DNA of 64,000 nt, from NCBI GenBank assembly GCA_949752735.1, contig OX457044.1:17860185-17924184 (forward strand), given 5' to 3'. Shown here piece after piece: positions 60,901 to 64,000 of this stretch. Numbering within the stretch: position 1 is the first letter of the stretch; each line of letters begins with the position of its first letter. A model generated the notes under the pieces. It worked only from the letters and a program-made list of their open reading frames with translations. It did no database searches and had not been told where the DNA came from. The translations under genes and the position numbers were made by a program. The stretch is from Lumbricus terrestris. Its lineage: Eukaryota > Annelida > Clitellata > Crassiclitellata > Lumbricidae.

Positions 60901-63259
60901 TTCTTTTCTTTCAAATTACTTCCAATCGGAGAACAACAACCTTTTTTCCCTAGTTTTAACTGTGCAGAAGTGCTTCTACAACTGCACAAATCCATTTAGA
61001 ACTGCACTTTTTGTGTACAACTGCATGTTACAAAAGCCCTGGGTTGCTGCGTGCAGTGGTATGTCTCATTGGTCATACCCCTAAACATGGCCAAGTCACC
61101 TAGTACATGCAGATTGTATTCTACTGGTTTCCATTTTCGCAGCGGATCACTTCCTAAGATTTCCGCATTTGTCAGGCGCTGCATGGAAAGTCTGGCTCCC
61201 CTCTACCAGCACCACCTCTGATATCCAATGACGATCTCTCCGATCGGCTGATCTAGCTGAACTCTTAGTTCCTCGTCCGTGGACTACTGTTAAGCATAGG
61301 CGTACTTTCTTGGTTGCTGGCCCTAAGACCTGGATTGGGCTTCCTATTGTGCTCTACCATGTGCCTGGAGGCCGCACCACTGTGTTCCTTACAAACTTAA
61401 AAACTGTCTTATTTAGCCATGGTTGGACTGAAAGCGCTTCTGAGTAGATTGTCGTGAAGGTATGCTATATAAAAGTCCTTAATAATTGGCTTATTAGTAA
61501 TTGCCTTATATCATTATATCAGCATTTTGGTCTAATGGTTCATTTTATTTTTTTCAGGTATACTTCGCTGTTTGCGAATCGGAGGAAAGTCCTGTGTCTG
61601 TACATCTCCAAATGAAAGCACAAGGTTTCTTTGACTACAGAATCTGATGGCAACATTGAACTGTTATTTGCAACATTTCTATCAGCTGTTTGTTTCTCTT
61701 AAATTAGAATTTACCCATGACCACATACTGGTAGTAGTGCTGGTTAACCTTCGGAGGCTAACCTGGGGTGCTTTTTTCACCCCACTGTCAGTATTTGTGC
61801 TGAAACTTTTTGCTGCTTTGAAGTTATGCAAAGCGCTTTTGTGTAGCTCTATATAGATGATTTACATTTAATTCCATATTTTTCGTTCATGTATATTAAA
61901 TGCATGGTCACAGACCTCAGCGTGGGGTGAAAAAACACCCCAGGTTATCCAATATGTGATTTTTTTTATAAGTTAGCCTCCAAGGGTTAATGGCTGGTTA
62001 GAGATTCATATCTTTTTATCTCCAATTCAGACGTGGTGTTCTTCACAGTTTTGTTCATGAGTGGATGGCTCAAAATTGACTTCTTTCTCACTTAGCTGTG
62101 TTCATCTTATGAATTCCTGTTAATTGTTTCACTCCGAATCAAGTATCAAATAGTGCATTTAATATCATGATCTGATTCGATTAGTTGCGAATTATTGTTG
62201 TTGTGGATTGTGGATACCTTCATCTTTGGAATTGTCTTTTTATTTCTAGGCTGGAGATAAGGACTCCTAGTTCATCAACCGTTGACTTTGGAGACGCTGG
62301 ATGCAGCTTTGATTCCACTGGAATGTTCCATTGGTGTCGAGAGCAGACGTTTAAGAGCTGTATCATTGTAAGACTTGCAACTAATGTTTAAAATTCAGTC
62401 TACGATAAAAATACCTTTATTGTAGTTTTCAATTTTGCACAGTTAAATTTCCCATTATTAAGAGACGTAGTGGAAATGGAAGATGACACAGGCAGTGTCA
62501 GCCAACTCAACAAATGAGTCATCCAACTTTAAATATTTAAGCCATCGAAATTTTGCTGTGCAGAAATTCCGTCTTTGATGTGTGAAGAAAGGTTGAATGA
62601 TTGAGCCTCCTTCACATAGTTGCATAGAAACGTCACAAGTTAAACTAAGGAATCGGATAATTTCAACCTTATTCCGGAAATTGTATCATGCAAACGGTTC
62701 AAGAATTATTTCCGCTATATTCTTAATGTTGTTATATTGTCATCATTGGTAATTCTATTATTGTGGGGTGCAGTGGTGTAGTGGGTATGTTCGTCGCCTT
62801 GCAGCCGTGGGGTTGCAGGTTTGAATCCACCTCAAGTCGCCACCTAGGGACCTTGGGCAAGTCCTTCACTCACAATTGCTCACCACTTCGGCATGAAAAT
62901 CCGATGCAGTGTCCGCTCTGCAGTCGGGAGCACCTCTGAGTAGAGTGCTTGAAGGGGCACTATAGCAAGTGCACGTACAAACTAAGCTAGGCTTGTAATT
63001 TGTTTACTTAAATGATTTCTATTTTCTTCTGCGGCCGCAGGATCGCAAGAGTCCGTCGAACCTGAAGAATCACGTCGTCGTCTGTCTGTTCGCCGATTCT
63101 CATTCGCCGATGATCGGTCTTCAGAACTTCGTGATGCCGTTGAGAGCGAGCAGCTTCAGCTGCACGGAACTCATGCACATCGTCTTCATCAGTGACGCTG
63201 AATACCTGAGCAGGGAATGGAAGTCCATCTGCAACTTTCCACATATCAGCATGCTCTTT
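16829..63259 (+). CDS. KCNMA1: Slo1-type large-conductance Ca2+-activated K+ (BK) channel alpha subunit, C terminus outside window
   Basis: Coding exons: 16829-17134, about 29582-29740, 38864-38975, 40180-40331, 42296-42466, 43505-43596, 48982-49092, 51629-51734, 54938-55090, 56568-56723, 58270-58382, 58929-59087, 59706-59761, 61558-61624, 62250-62367, 63041-63259 (about 750 codons). Domain order is S0, S1-S4, pore (TMSTVGYGD), S6, RCK1, linker, start of RCK2. S0 plus a double RCK marks the Slo1/Slo3 branch of plasma-membrane K+ channels opened by voltage and Ca2+. Residues equivalent to human D99, D153, R167, N172, D186, R207, R210, R213, D362, E399, M513 and E535 are kept, while D367 is Glu and E374 is Asp. 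The protein is clearly more divergent than typical bilaterian Slo1 around the pore. RCK2's remainder and any calcium bowl are downstream. Confidence 0.93.
17135..19560. other. Slo intron 1, first part
   Basis: No gene seen. It is AT-rich with a TATG-rich stretch near 18700-18780. A short degenerate tandem (ttttgtcctgcgtgc-like, about 18 bp) lies at 19142-19235. Confidence 0.55.
19586..19650 (+). mobile_element. L2-like LINE 3' tail
   Basis: Tail catgcttctgagtggatttc, ttgaagaggtgctatataaa, then a TGAATGAA run. Confidence 0.6.
19894..20487. mobile_element. hAT-type non-autonomous element with perfect 8-bp target duplication
   Basis: GAAGTACA flanks both sides (19886-19893 and 20488-20495). 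The ends are CAGAGGCGTAGCGACC and GTTGCTACGGCCCTG. It has inserted into a minus-strand LINE tail (tatagaaccccttcaagaag) beginning near 19862. Confidence 0.85.
20815..21275 (+). repeat. Repeat tail aaggcgctatataaatg followed by a CATA microsatellite
   Basis: A tail resembling the LINE/SINE end (agtttaatgtaaggcgctat) is followed by TACA/CATA repeats with small interruptions to about 21275. The same arrangement recurs at 28420-28585. Long Tyr-Val-Cys-Met ORFs here are microsatellite translations. Confidence 0.85.
22410..22632 (-). mobile_element. tRNA-like SINE, family A
   Basis: Minus copy with agtgaaggacttgctcaagg in the middle and a degraded B box. It lies inside the inverted-arm structure 22130-24350. 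Confidence 0.75.
23548..23850 (-). repeat. Fragment of the cgcccacaaaagccaagtca family
   Basis: Shares agcgcccacaaaagcca...cttattcac.ggcgct with 52218-52640 and 52680-52920, and the tail part with 38140-38310. It resembles a retroposon 3' end. Confidence 0.55.
25117..25268. mobile_element. hAT MITE, family B
   Basis: Ends CAGGGCTTAGAGTG and AGCTTTAAACCCTG, with the internal signature gacggcgtccatgcacttat. The flanking octamers cttaacaa and gtcaacaa agree at six of eight bases. Confidence 0.7.
25309..25370. repeat. TATC microsatellite
   Basis: About fifteen tandem tatc units, followed directly by a minus-strand LINE tail (gaatttatatagcgcccctt, to about 25490). Confidence 0.95.
25502..25762. 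mobile_element. hAT-type MITE, family C
   Basis: Left end ggtggcgtagacaacaaggg, right end tggttgcaccactg. An inverted copy lies at 45568-45825 with the same tttcgggggttaaaaccccc and ggccaggc segments. Confidence 0.7.
25812..25989. mobile_element. hAT MITE, family B, with perfect 8-bp target duplication
   Basis: Ends CAGGGCTTAAAGTG and CACTTTACGCACTG. GAGTCCAT flanks both sides (25804-25811 and 25990-25997). The interior is gacggtcatggacggcgtcc plus a short tandem of gcgtccaggcactt. Confidence 0.9.
26818..27160. repeat. CATA/TATG microsatellite, about 340 bp
   Basis: Interrupted cata repeats. The long open frames on both strands here (up to 170 codons) only reflect the repeat. Confidence 0.95.
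27655..28022 (-). mobile_element. L2-like LINE 3' end
   Basis: On the minus strand it reads [20 protein letters not shown] then [20 protein letters not shown], followed by the tail and a TGAA run. It is a different subfamily from 8084. Confidence 0.8.
28420..28585 (+). repeat. Repeat tail followed by CATA microsatellite
   Basis: gcactcggttaagcgccttc ... gtaaggtgctatataaatg, then about 20 cata units. It parallels 20815-21275. Confidence 0.85.
28906..29051. mobile_element. hAT MITE, family B
   Basis: Ends CGGGGCTTAAGGTG and CACTATAAGCACTG, flanked by ccccagac and cctcagac (seven of eight bases). It is 0.5 kb upstream of the S1 exon. Confidence 0.8.
29146..29500. mobile_element. Fold-back element just upstream of the S1 exon
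   Basis: The arms (29146-29300 and 29338-29498, reversed) are nearly complementary. Matching parts include aaaagtaagccaaattg, tatatctctaatgcc, tgatatgttatc, ccaagaatatgactc and tttcatgagataaagtt. The loop is about 40 bases. Confidence 0.85.
29582..29740 (+). CDS. KCNMA1: Slo exon 2: S1 and S2 (5' boundary uncertain)
   Basis: The 3' part is certain: [20 protein letters not shown] then [13 protein letters not shown], followed by GTGAGT. It keeps the S2 voltage-sensing Asp and Arg. Alignment to fly Slo places the S1 start near 29582 ([18 protein letters not shown]), with exactly the expected spacing, but there is no AG there. AG dinucleotides at 29528, 29624 and 29642 would start the exon in a phase that does not fit exon 1. 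Confidence 0.75.
30130..30560 (-). mobile_element. L2-like LINE 3' end nested in the hAT element
   Basis: The minus strand reads [20 protein letters not shown] then [13 protein letters not shown], and in another frame [20 protein letters not shown]. These are degraded RT C-terminal motifs. Confidence 0.7.
30820..31235. repeat. Three tandem units of about 135 bp
   Basis: gcaaatttcggctc starts at 30831, 30971 and 31103. Each unit also holds tcgggaatttctg and ttgttgtgagctaatat. Confidence 0.85.
32080..32660. repeat. 20-bp minisatellite
   Basis: The unit gagctgcctctctgactctt is very regular from 32170 to 32415 and degenerate on both sides. Confidence 0.9.
33160..34275. repeat. 28-bp minisatellite, about 40 copies
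   Basis: The unit ttgtttcccagtgttttcta (plus gactgacg) repeats, with variants (gatg, ggcg, tctc, ttcc) recurring in blocks, suggesting higher-order duplication. It lies in the intron between S2 and S3. Confidence 0.95.
34640..34970. repeat. Cluster of AAT/GAT microsatellites
   Basis: Short aat, gat and att runs with nothing recognisable between them. 34980-35430 shows AT-rich (TATA)n stretches only. Confidence 0.6.
35440..35690 (+). mobile_element. L2-like LINE 3' end
   Basis: A degraded RT C terminus followed by gcctctgagtaggcttcttg, gaaggggcgctgtataaatt and a TGAATGAA run. Confidence 0.65.
35700..36780. other. Slo intron, no recognisable content
   Basis: The part from 35700 to 36350 is CpG-richer than its neighbours but carries no credible ORF; the rest is AT-rich. 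Confidence 0.5.
36790..36845. repeat. GACA/GAGA microsatellite
   Basis: agagagacacagacagacag and following units. Confidence 0.9.
37355..37765. repeat. About 34-bp minisatellite, twelve copies
   Basis: The unit aaaattaaatgttatttgac (plus aaaaataaacccct) repeats with small indels. Confidence 0.92.
38310..38863. other. Slo intron, no recognisable content
   Basis: AT-rich with scattered tgcatgca. A fragment of the gtgcctctgccaggtcacaa repeat family precedes it at 38140-38310. Confidence 0.5.
38864..38975 (+). CDS. KCNMA1: Slo exon 3: S2-S3 loop and S3
   Basis: Acceptor GATTTTAG, donor GTTAGA, ending in phase 1. It reads [20 protein letters not shown] then [17 protein letters not shown]. The N172, E180 and D186 equivalents are present; the usual Asp of the AANDK motif is Ala here. 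Confidence 0.95.
39668..39765 (+). mobile_element. SINE family A, 3' fragment
   Basis: gaaactccgattcagtgtca, then cctctgagtagatatgttga and aggggtgctatagcatgtgc. Confidence 0.7.
40180..40331 (+). CDS. KCNMA1: Slo exon 4: S4 voltage sensor and S5
   Basis: Acceptor TCTTTAG, donor GTCAGT. It encodes [34 protein letters not shown] and S5 ([10 protein letters not shown]). All three S4 arginines of Slo1 (human R207, R210, R213) are kept. Confidence 0.95.
40376..40604. mobile_element. mariner/Tc1-type MITE with TA target duplication
   Basis: Inverted ends of about 43 bp (CAGGGTGGGCCAAAAAAGAC left, CAGTGTGGGCCAAAAAAGAC right, reversed) sit between TA dinucleotides. It lies 44 bases after Slo exon 4. 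Confidence 0.88.
41056..41341 (+). mobile_element. tRNA-derived SINE, family D, recent insertion
   Basis: The head carries an A-box-like TGGCAGACCGG and a consensus B box GGTTCGACTCC. The body ends in tactttactt-rich sequence. A perfect 12-bp duplication tacacttaggtt flanks it (41044-41055 and 41342-41353). Confidence 0.85.
41360..42290. other. Slo intron before the pore exon, no recognisable content
   Basis: AT-rich; no repeat ends or conserved coding seen. Confidence 0.55.
42296..42466 (+). CDS. KCNMA1: Slo exon 5: pore loop and start of S6
   Basis: Acceptor CCTGTAG, donor GTGAGT, 57 codons. It reads [15 protein letters not shown], the pore helix [19 protein letters not shown] and [18 protein letters not shown] is the K+ selectivity filter. 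The turret and the stretch after the filter (IACTTTLGK) differ from most Slo1 proteins. The exon's last 21 bases and its donor are repeated downstream in a 101-bp array. Confidence 0.96.
42446..43205 (+). repeat. 101-bp array repeating the pore-exon end and its splice donor, eight copies
   Basis: Copies start at 42446, 42547, 42648, 42749, 42850, 42951, 43052 and 43153, exactly 101 bases apart. Each holds tcttcattctyggtgcc then ttggtgagtgcaggaaattt. Copy 1 is the real exon 5 end. The last two read tttgtgagt. Confidence 0.97.
43505..43596 (+). CDS. KCNMA1: Slo exon 6: rest of S6 and S6-RCK1 linker
   Basis: Acceptor TTGTTCTAG, donor GTAAGC, ending in phase 2. It reads [16 protein letters not shown] then [15 protein letters not shown], equivalent to AMFASYVPEIIELIG plus the gating linker of human Slo1. 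Confidence 0.94.
43600..44280. other. Slo intron, no recognisable content
   Basis: Nothing identifiable; AT-rich. Confidence 0.5.
44285..44500 (-). mobile_element. RTE/L1-like LINE 3'-end remnant
   Basis: The minus strand reads [20 protein letters not shown] then [14 protein letters not shown], resembling the GRPR..W.D..KED..LGLT..EA tail of non-LTR ORF2. Related remnants: 47400-47550 and 56895-57030, both plus. Confidence 0.65.
44740..45100. other. Anomalous CpG-rich segment open in several frames on both strands
   Basis: Four to five frames are open over 60-113 codons in 360 bases, with many CpG, unlike surrounding intron. No product is recognised and no splice structure fits Slo. It could be a captured exon, a retrocopy fragment or a regulatory island. 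Confidence 0.4.
45165..45372 (-). mobile_element. tRNA-like SINE, family A
   Basis: Minus copy; tail tatagcgcccctccaagctc, middle gtgaaggatttgcccaaggt, B-box-like ggattcgaacc. Confidence 0.8.
45568..45825. mobile_element. hAT-type MITE, family C (inverted relative to 25502)
   Basis: Starts CAGTGGCGTAGCCTGG and ends TTGTCTACACCACTC. It shares most of its interior with 25502-25762 in reverse. Confidence 0.75.
46307..46446. mobile_element. hAT MITE, family B
   Basis: Ends CAGGGCTTAAAGTG and CACTTTAAGCACTG; flanks GTCATGTT and GTCACGTT (seven of eight bases). Confidence 0.88.
46767..46975 (+). mobile_element. tRNA-like SINE, family A
   Basis: Contains gaggggtgtagtggtggcgt, B-box-like GGTTCGAATCC and a degraded tail. 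Confidence 0.75.
47033..47290 (+). repeat. Possible Helitron-like 5' end with internal direct repeat
   Basis: tctataaaggagaatgtgtg starts a stretch in which ctgaaatcttgcacctagac-type sequence occurs twice (about 47075 and 47227). The TC start plus a tgtgtg run is reminiscent of Helitron 5' ends, but no hairpin-CTRR end is paired with it here. Confidence 0.3.
47400..47550 (+). mobile_element. RTE/L1-like LINE 3'-end remnant
   Basis: Translates to [20 protein letters not shown] then LICTHRRQ with stops, and ends actgacatcagcaactgatg. Confidence 0.6.
47555..47887. mobile_element. hAT-type MITE, family E
   Basis: Ends CAGGGGCGGATCCAAGG and GTGTCCGCCCCTG. A partial second copy (gaccagaggtcaacgaaatt...cacccccttcgaaaa region) is at 48430-48545. 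Confidence 0.7.
48180..48345 (+). mobile_element. L2-like LINE 3' end
   Basis: [20 protein letters not shown] can be read with one frameshift, then ctgagtagtttcttgaaggg and a TGAATGAA run. Confidence 0.75.
48776..48940. repeat. TTGA/CTGA microsatellite just before the exon 7 acceptor
   Basis: About 40 units of ttga or ctga ending 40 bases upstream of exon 48982. Confidence 0.95.
48982..49092 (+). CDS. KCNMA1: Slo exon 7: first strand and helix of RCK1, Ca2+ site residues
   Basis: Acceptor CTTTCTGCAG, donor GTGTGG. It reads [16 protein letters not shown] then [20 protein letters not shown]. The D362 equivalent is present; the D367 position is Glu (HKER) and E374 is Asp (VDVD). Confidence 0.95.
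49229..49470. repeat. 22-bp minisatellite
   Basis: Unit tcactgacgttatacttcgt (plus cc), about ten copies. Confidence 0.9.
49470..49740 (+). mobile_element. L2-like LINE 3' end
   Basis: Reads [20 protein letters not shown] then [11 protein letters not shown], an RT C terminus, before a degraded tail. Confidence 0.75.
49950..50397 (+). mobile_element. L2-like LINE 3' end
   Basis: Reads [40 protein letters not shown] and, after a frameshift, [20 protein letters not shown]. It ends gaagcgctttataaatggtc and abuts an ATTC run shared tail-to-tail with the next element. The copy at 54595 is its close relative. Confidence 0.85.
50432..51330 (-). mobile_element. L2-like LINE, about 300 codons of reverse transcriptase
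   Basis: This is the longest LINE copy. The minus strand reads [58 protein letters not shown], then after a frameshift [20 protein letters not shown] and [31 protein letters not shown] is the thumb-region motif of CR1/L2-clade RTs. It is 5'-truncated and broken by frameshifts, so inactive. Confidence 0.9.
51629..51734 (+). CDS. KCNMA1: Slo exon 8: RCK1
   Basis: Acceptor TCTTGTAG, donor GTCAGA. It reads [20 protein letters not shown] then [16 protein letters not shown]. The Glu in TQVEF is the Mg2+-site E399 equivalent. L2-like LINE sequence begins within about 30 bases of the donor. Confidence 0.95.
51750..52160 (+). mobile_element. LINE 3'-end fragments, split
   Basis: [20 protein letters not shown] is at 51760-51830 and a second piece (gatctttcactcgaaactga aaactttactatttcac) at 52110-52160. 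The DNA between may be an insertion. Confidence 0.55.
52218..52640. repeat. Two related retroposon ends in inverted arrangement
   Basis: cgtaatcgtaatctcctaat...aaagccaagcgcagg at 52218-52330 is matched in reverse by cttggcttttgcgggtacta...gagattacgattac at 52495-52625. Confidence 0.65.
52680..52920 (-). repeat. cgcccacaaaagcca family element
   Basis: tctcagcgcccacaaaagcc, cttattcaccggcgctatat and ggtgccaggtcaaaatccga, shared with 23548 and 38140. Confidence 0.6.
53155..53376 (-). mobile_element. tRNA-like SINE, family A
   Basis: Nearly complete; tail tatagcgcccttccagattt, middle gcgagtgaaggacttgccca, B-box-like ggattcgaacc, head ccactacaccactgcgcccc. Confidence 0.85.
54178..54392 (-). mobile_element. 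tRNA-like SINE, family A
   Basis: Nearly complete, closest to 53155 (both have caaggc.acgaacatacccac). Confidence 0.85.
54595..54860 (+). mobile_element. L2-like LINE 3' end, sister of 49950
   Basis: Nearly the same sequence as 50176-50397 (gagtcaggaccgccatggct ... gaagcgctttataaatggtc), with a short internal duplication of attggtccctatgga. Confidence 0.85.
54938..55090 (+). CDS. KCNMA1: Slo exon 9: RCK1
   Basis: Acceptor TTTACCAG, donor GTTGGA, 51 codons. It reads [40 protein letters not shown] and [11 protein letters not shown], among the best conserved parts of Slo1. Confidence 0.96.
55211..55600. mobile_element. 390-bp inverted-repeat element built of agtctcccccc modules
   Basis: Ends CAGCCGGTGTCACG and CGCGACACCGGCTG. 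Inside, gaaataaagtctcc-type modules recur in both directions. No target duplication is clear. Confidence 0.75.
55610..56350. other. Slo intron, mostly featureless
   Basis: Only a decayed LINE/SINE tail (gatctctactcagaggtact, 56162) is visible. Confidence 0.5.
56355..56520 (+). repeat. gtgttacagtgccat repeat end with microsatellite tail
   Basis: ctcttgtaacagcatgactg tgttacagtgccata, then TTC and ATT runs. Same family as 57790 and 4838. Confidence 0.6.
56568..56723 (+). CDS. KCNMA1: Slo exon 10: RCK1
   Basis: Acceptor TGCTTAG, donor GTAAGC, 52 codons. It reads [40 protein letters not shown] and [12 protein letters not shown]. The Met-Arg of TMRSY corresponds to human M513-R514 in the RCK1 Ca2+ site. 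Confidence 0.96.
56895..57030 (+). mobile_element. RTE/L1-like LINE 3'-end remnant
   Basis: agcatgacatcacttgaact and gtacccattgccaccaaatg; aligned with 47400-47550. Confidence 0.65.
57664..57770. repeat. CATA microsatellite
   Basis: Interrupted cata units; 57030-57660 before it shows nothing recognisable. Confidence 0.9.
57790..57905 (+). repeat. gcgccatataaattgtc repeat end with ATT tail
   Basis: gtaaggcgcctttgtaacgg, tgtgttacagcgccatataa, then about 13 att units. Confidence 0.7.
58270..58382 (+). CDS. KCNMA1: Slo exon 11: end of RCK1
   Basis: Acceptor AATGTAG, donor GTAGAT, ending in phase 2. It reads [20 protein letters not shown] then [18 protein letters not shown]. The Glu of GMEMY corresponds to human E535. 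Confidence 0.93.
58383..58928. other. Slo intron, no recognisable content
   Basis: Nothing identifiable beyond AT-rich sequence. Confidence 0.55.
58929..59087 (+). CDS. KCNMA1: Slo exon 12
   Basis: Acceptor GTTTCTAG. It reads [39 protein letters not shown] and QSAEEIK, matching fly [14 protein letters not shown]. The donor is taken as GTAGGG after AAAGT, because only that phase keeps the Cys-containing segment of the next exon in frame. Confidence 0.92.
59706..59761 (+). CDS. KCNMA1: Slo exon 13: YYC-x2-C segment
   Basis: Acceptor TTTTTACAG, donor GTGAGT. It reads [18 protein letters not shown], equivalent to RAFFYCKACHDDITDPKRI of Slo1. It is a small exon accepted because phases match on both sides and the two Cys align. 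Confidence 0.85.
59985..60150 (-). mobile_element. Non-LTR retrotransposon ORF2 tail remnant
   Basis: The minus strand reads [37 protein letters not shown] and PATWQR, the GRP...LLD..........A..R..WR pattern of LINE C termini. Confidence 0.7.
60640..61485 (+). mobile_element. L2-like LINE, interrupted
   Basis: [19 protein letters not shown] (the usual HAFVTSRLDYCN motif, after one frameshift) is near 60770-60830. Degraded sequence follows, then [18 protein letters not shown] sequence and tail ttctgagtagattgtcgtga to 61485. Confidence 0.65.
61558..61624 (+). CDS. KCNMA1: Slo exon 14: RCK1-RCK2 linker
   Basis: Acceptor TTTTTTTCAG, donor GTTTCT, ending in phase 2. It reads [20 protein letters not shown], part of the poorly conserved linker. 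Assignment rests on phase and position between exons 13 and 15. Confidence 0.75.
61743..61990. mobile_element. piggyBac-type MITE
   Basis: TTAA-bounded, with ends TTAACCTTCGGAGGCTAACC and, reversed, TTAACCCTTGGAGGCTAACT. The inner arms cctggggtgcttttttcacc and ggtgaaaaaacaccccagg are also inverted. Confidence 0.85.
62250..62367 (+). CDS. KCNMA1: Slo exon 15: linker end with STGMFHWC motif
   Basis: Acceptor TTATTTCTAG, donor GTAAGA. It reads [18 protein letters not shown] then [19 protein letters not shown]. The DSTGMFHWC motif is a Slo1/Slo3 signature just before RCK2. Confidence 0.95.
62765..62985 (+). mobile_element. tRNA-like SINE, family A
   Basis: Complete plus-strand copy: tggggtgcagtggtgtagtg, B-box-like GGTTTGAATCC, cctagggaccttgggcaagt, tail gcttgaaggggcactatagc. 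Confidence 0.85.
63041..63259 (+). CDS. KCNMA1: Slo exon 16: start of RCK2
   Basis: Acceptor GCGGCCGCAG, donor GTTAGT, 73 codons. It reads [40 protein letters not shown] and [20 protein letters not shown]. It matches Drosophila Slo LFADPDSPLIGLRNLVMPLRA. It is GC-richer and CpG-richer than the introns around it. Confidence 0.96.
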
Positions 63260-63284
63260 GTTAGTCATTCTTACGATGTCTCAA

Positions 63285-63655
63285 TCGGTATTGGGGTTGG
63301 GGCTGGGTGGGATGGGGGATAGTGTGGGGTAGAGTGAGGTTGCGGGGGCGGAGTGGGATTGCGGGGGCAGAGTGGGATTGCGAGGAGAGGAACGGAGTGG
63401 GGTTGGGTTGTTGGCGAGGTGGGTGGCACATTGGTAGTGGTTTGATGCTGGAGCCGGGGGTGGATCAGGGTGGGGCGAGGTGGGGAGCATGTGTGGCCTT
63501 GTTGGGGGGCGAAAACGTGAAAATTCCCCGGAAACGCCAGATATCTCAGAGGGGAGGGGCTCAGTGGGGGAACTCCGCCCCGCTGGGGTGGATGAGGGCT
63601 GGGTGGGTGCGAGAATTTTTTTCCCGGTTAACACAGGTACCACAGCTAGTATTGT
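63285..63655 (+). repeat. G-rich tract, possibly a Helitron-like 3' end
   Basis: About 330 bases of GGG-rich sequence (ggggttggggctgggtggga and similar) with G-quadruplex potential. It begins 25 bases after the exon 16 donor and ends ccacagctagt, reminiscent of a CTAG|T Helitron terminus but without a convincing hairpin. Confidence 0.4.
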
Positions 63656-63659
63656 TTTA

Positions 63660-64000
63660 ACTCCAGGGTTGGTAACTCAGTGATTCAGATTGTATTCACT
63701 TTACAATGTTTGACTTTGTTACAAAAGATGTTATTACCGTTTAGGGCTGCCAACTCTTGATTTTGCCATTCCGGGACGCCCGCAGTCACAAGATAGGCCT
63801 ATGAGGCTATGACATTTAGATCTAGCCTATGTCAATTTACACTGTCCACATATAGGCACAAGGTCGTTGAAATCAGCATGTCATCTCTCAAAAAGCATTA
63901 GAACGGACTTACAGTACGCTATATACGACACATGTAATTATGCTACTGAGTGTCAGTGGTTTGTAAAGTTTTCAAGACTTGAACCCAGCGCCGTCCAACA
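63660..64000. other. Slo intron, no recognisable content
   Basis: Nothing identifiable; the window ends inside this intron. Confidence 0.5.

Noticed and set aside
63281..63643. Proline-rich minus-strand frame
   Set aside because: Produced by the G-rich tract; no homology or gene structure.

Overview
The window is animal nuclear DNA. It is AT-rich, has GT-AG introns (one GC-AG), and is about 90% intron and transposon sequence. Two conserved animal genes can be read exon by exon. A CEP131 (AZI1) centrosomal/ciliary protein gene lies on the minus strand (437-13111, 13 exons, 3' end beyond base 1). A Slo1-type large-conductance Ca2+-activated K+ (BK, KCNMA1/slo) channel gene lies on the plus strand (16829-63259, at least 16 coding exons, 3' end beyond base 64000). 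Splice phases agree at every junction except the one before the channel's S1 exon. The species cannot be named from the sequence. The repeat landscape (L2-like LINEs with TGAA tails, tRNA-like SINEs, many hAT/piggyBac/mariner MITEs, CATA microsatellites) and the divergence of the Slo protein fit a non-vertebrate, probably marine, metazoan.

Layout. 1-13.1 kb: CEP131, covering the N-terminal serine-rich part, an IQ motif and most of the central coiled coil. 13.1-16.8 kb: head-to-head intergenic region with inverted-repeat elements, a near-perfect palindrome and a TATA-like sequence. 16.8-17.1 kb: Slo exon 1 (S0 and S0-S1 linker). 17.1-29.5 kb: large repeat-rich first intron. 29.5-29.7 kb: S1/S2 exon lodged between a fold-back element and a nested hAT insertion. 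29.7-38.9 kb: intron with LINE and hAT remnants and three minisatellites. 38.9-43.6 kb: S2-S3, S4-S5, pore and S6 exons, with a 101-bp tandem array that repeats the pore exon's splice donor eight times. 49.0-62.4 kb: RCK1 and linker exons. 63.0-63.26 kb: start of RCK2. The calcium bowl and C terminus lie outside.

The two genes have unrelated products (centriolar satellite/cilium assembly versus membrane excitability). No operon-like cooperation is implied; only a shared upstream region could couple them. Besides the genes, the window documents several transposon families with recognisable ends and target-site duplications, and three places where tandem duplication has copied splice-site sequence: donors at 42446 and 3549, and an in-frame acceptor at 5823.
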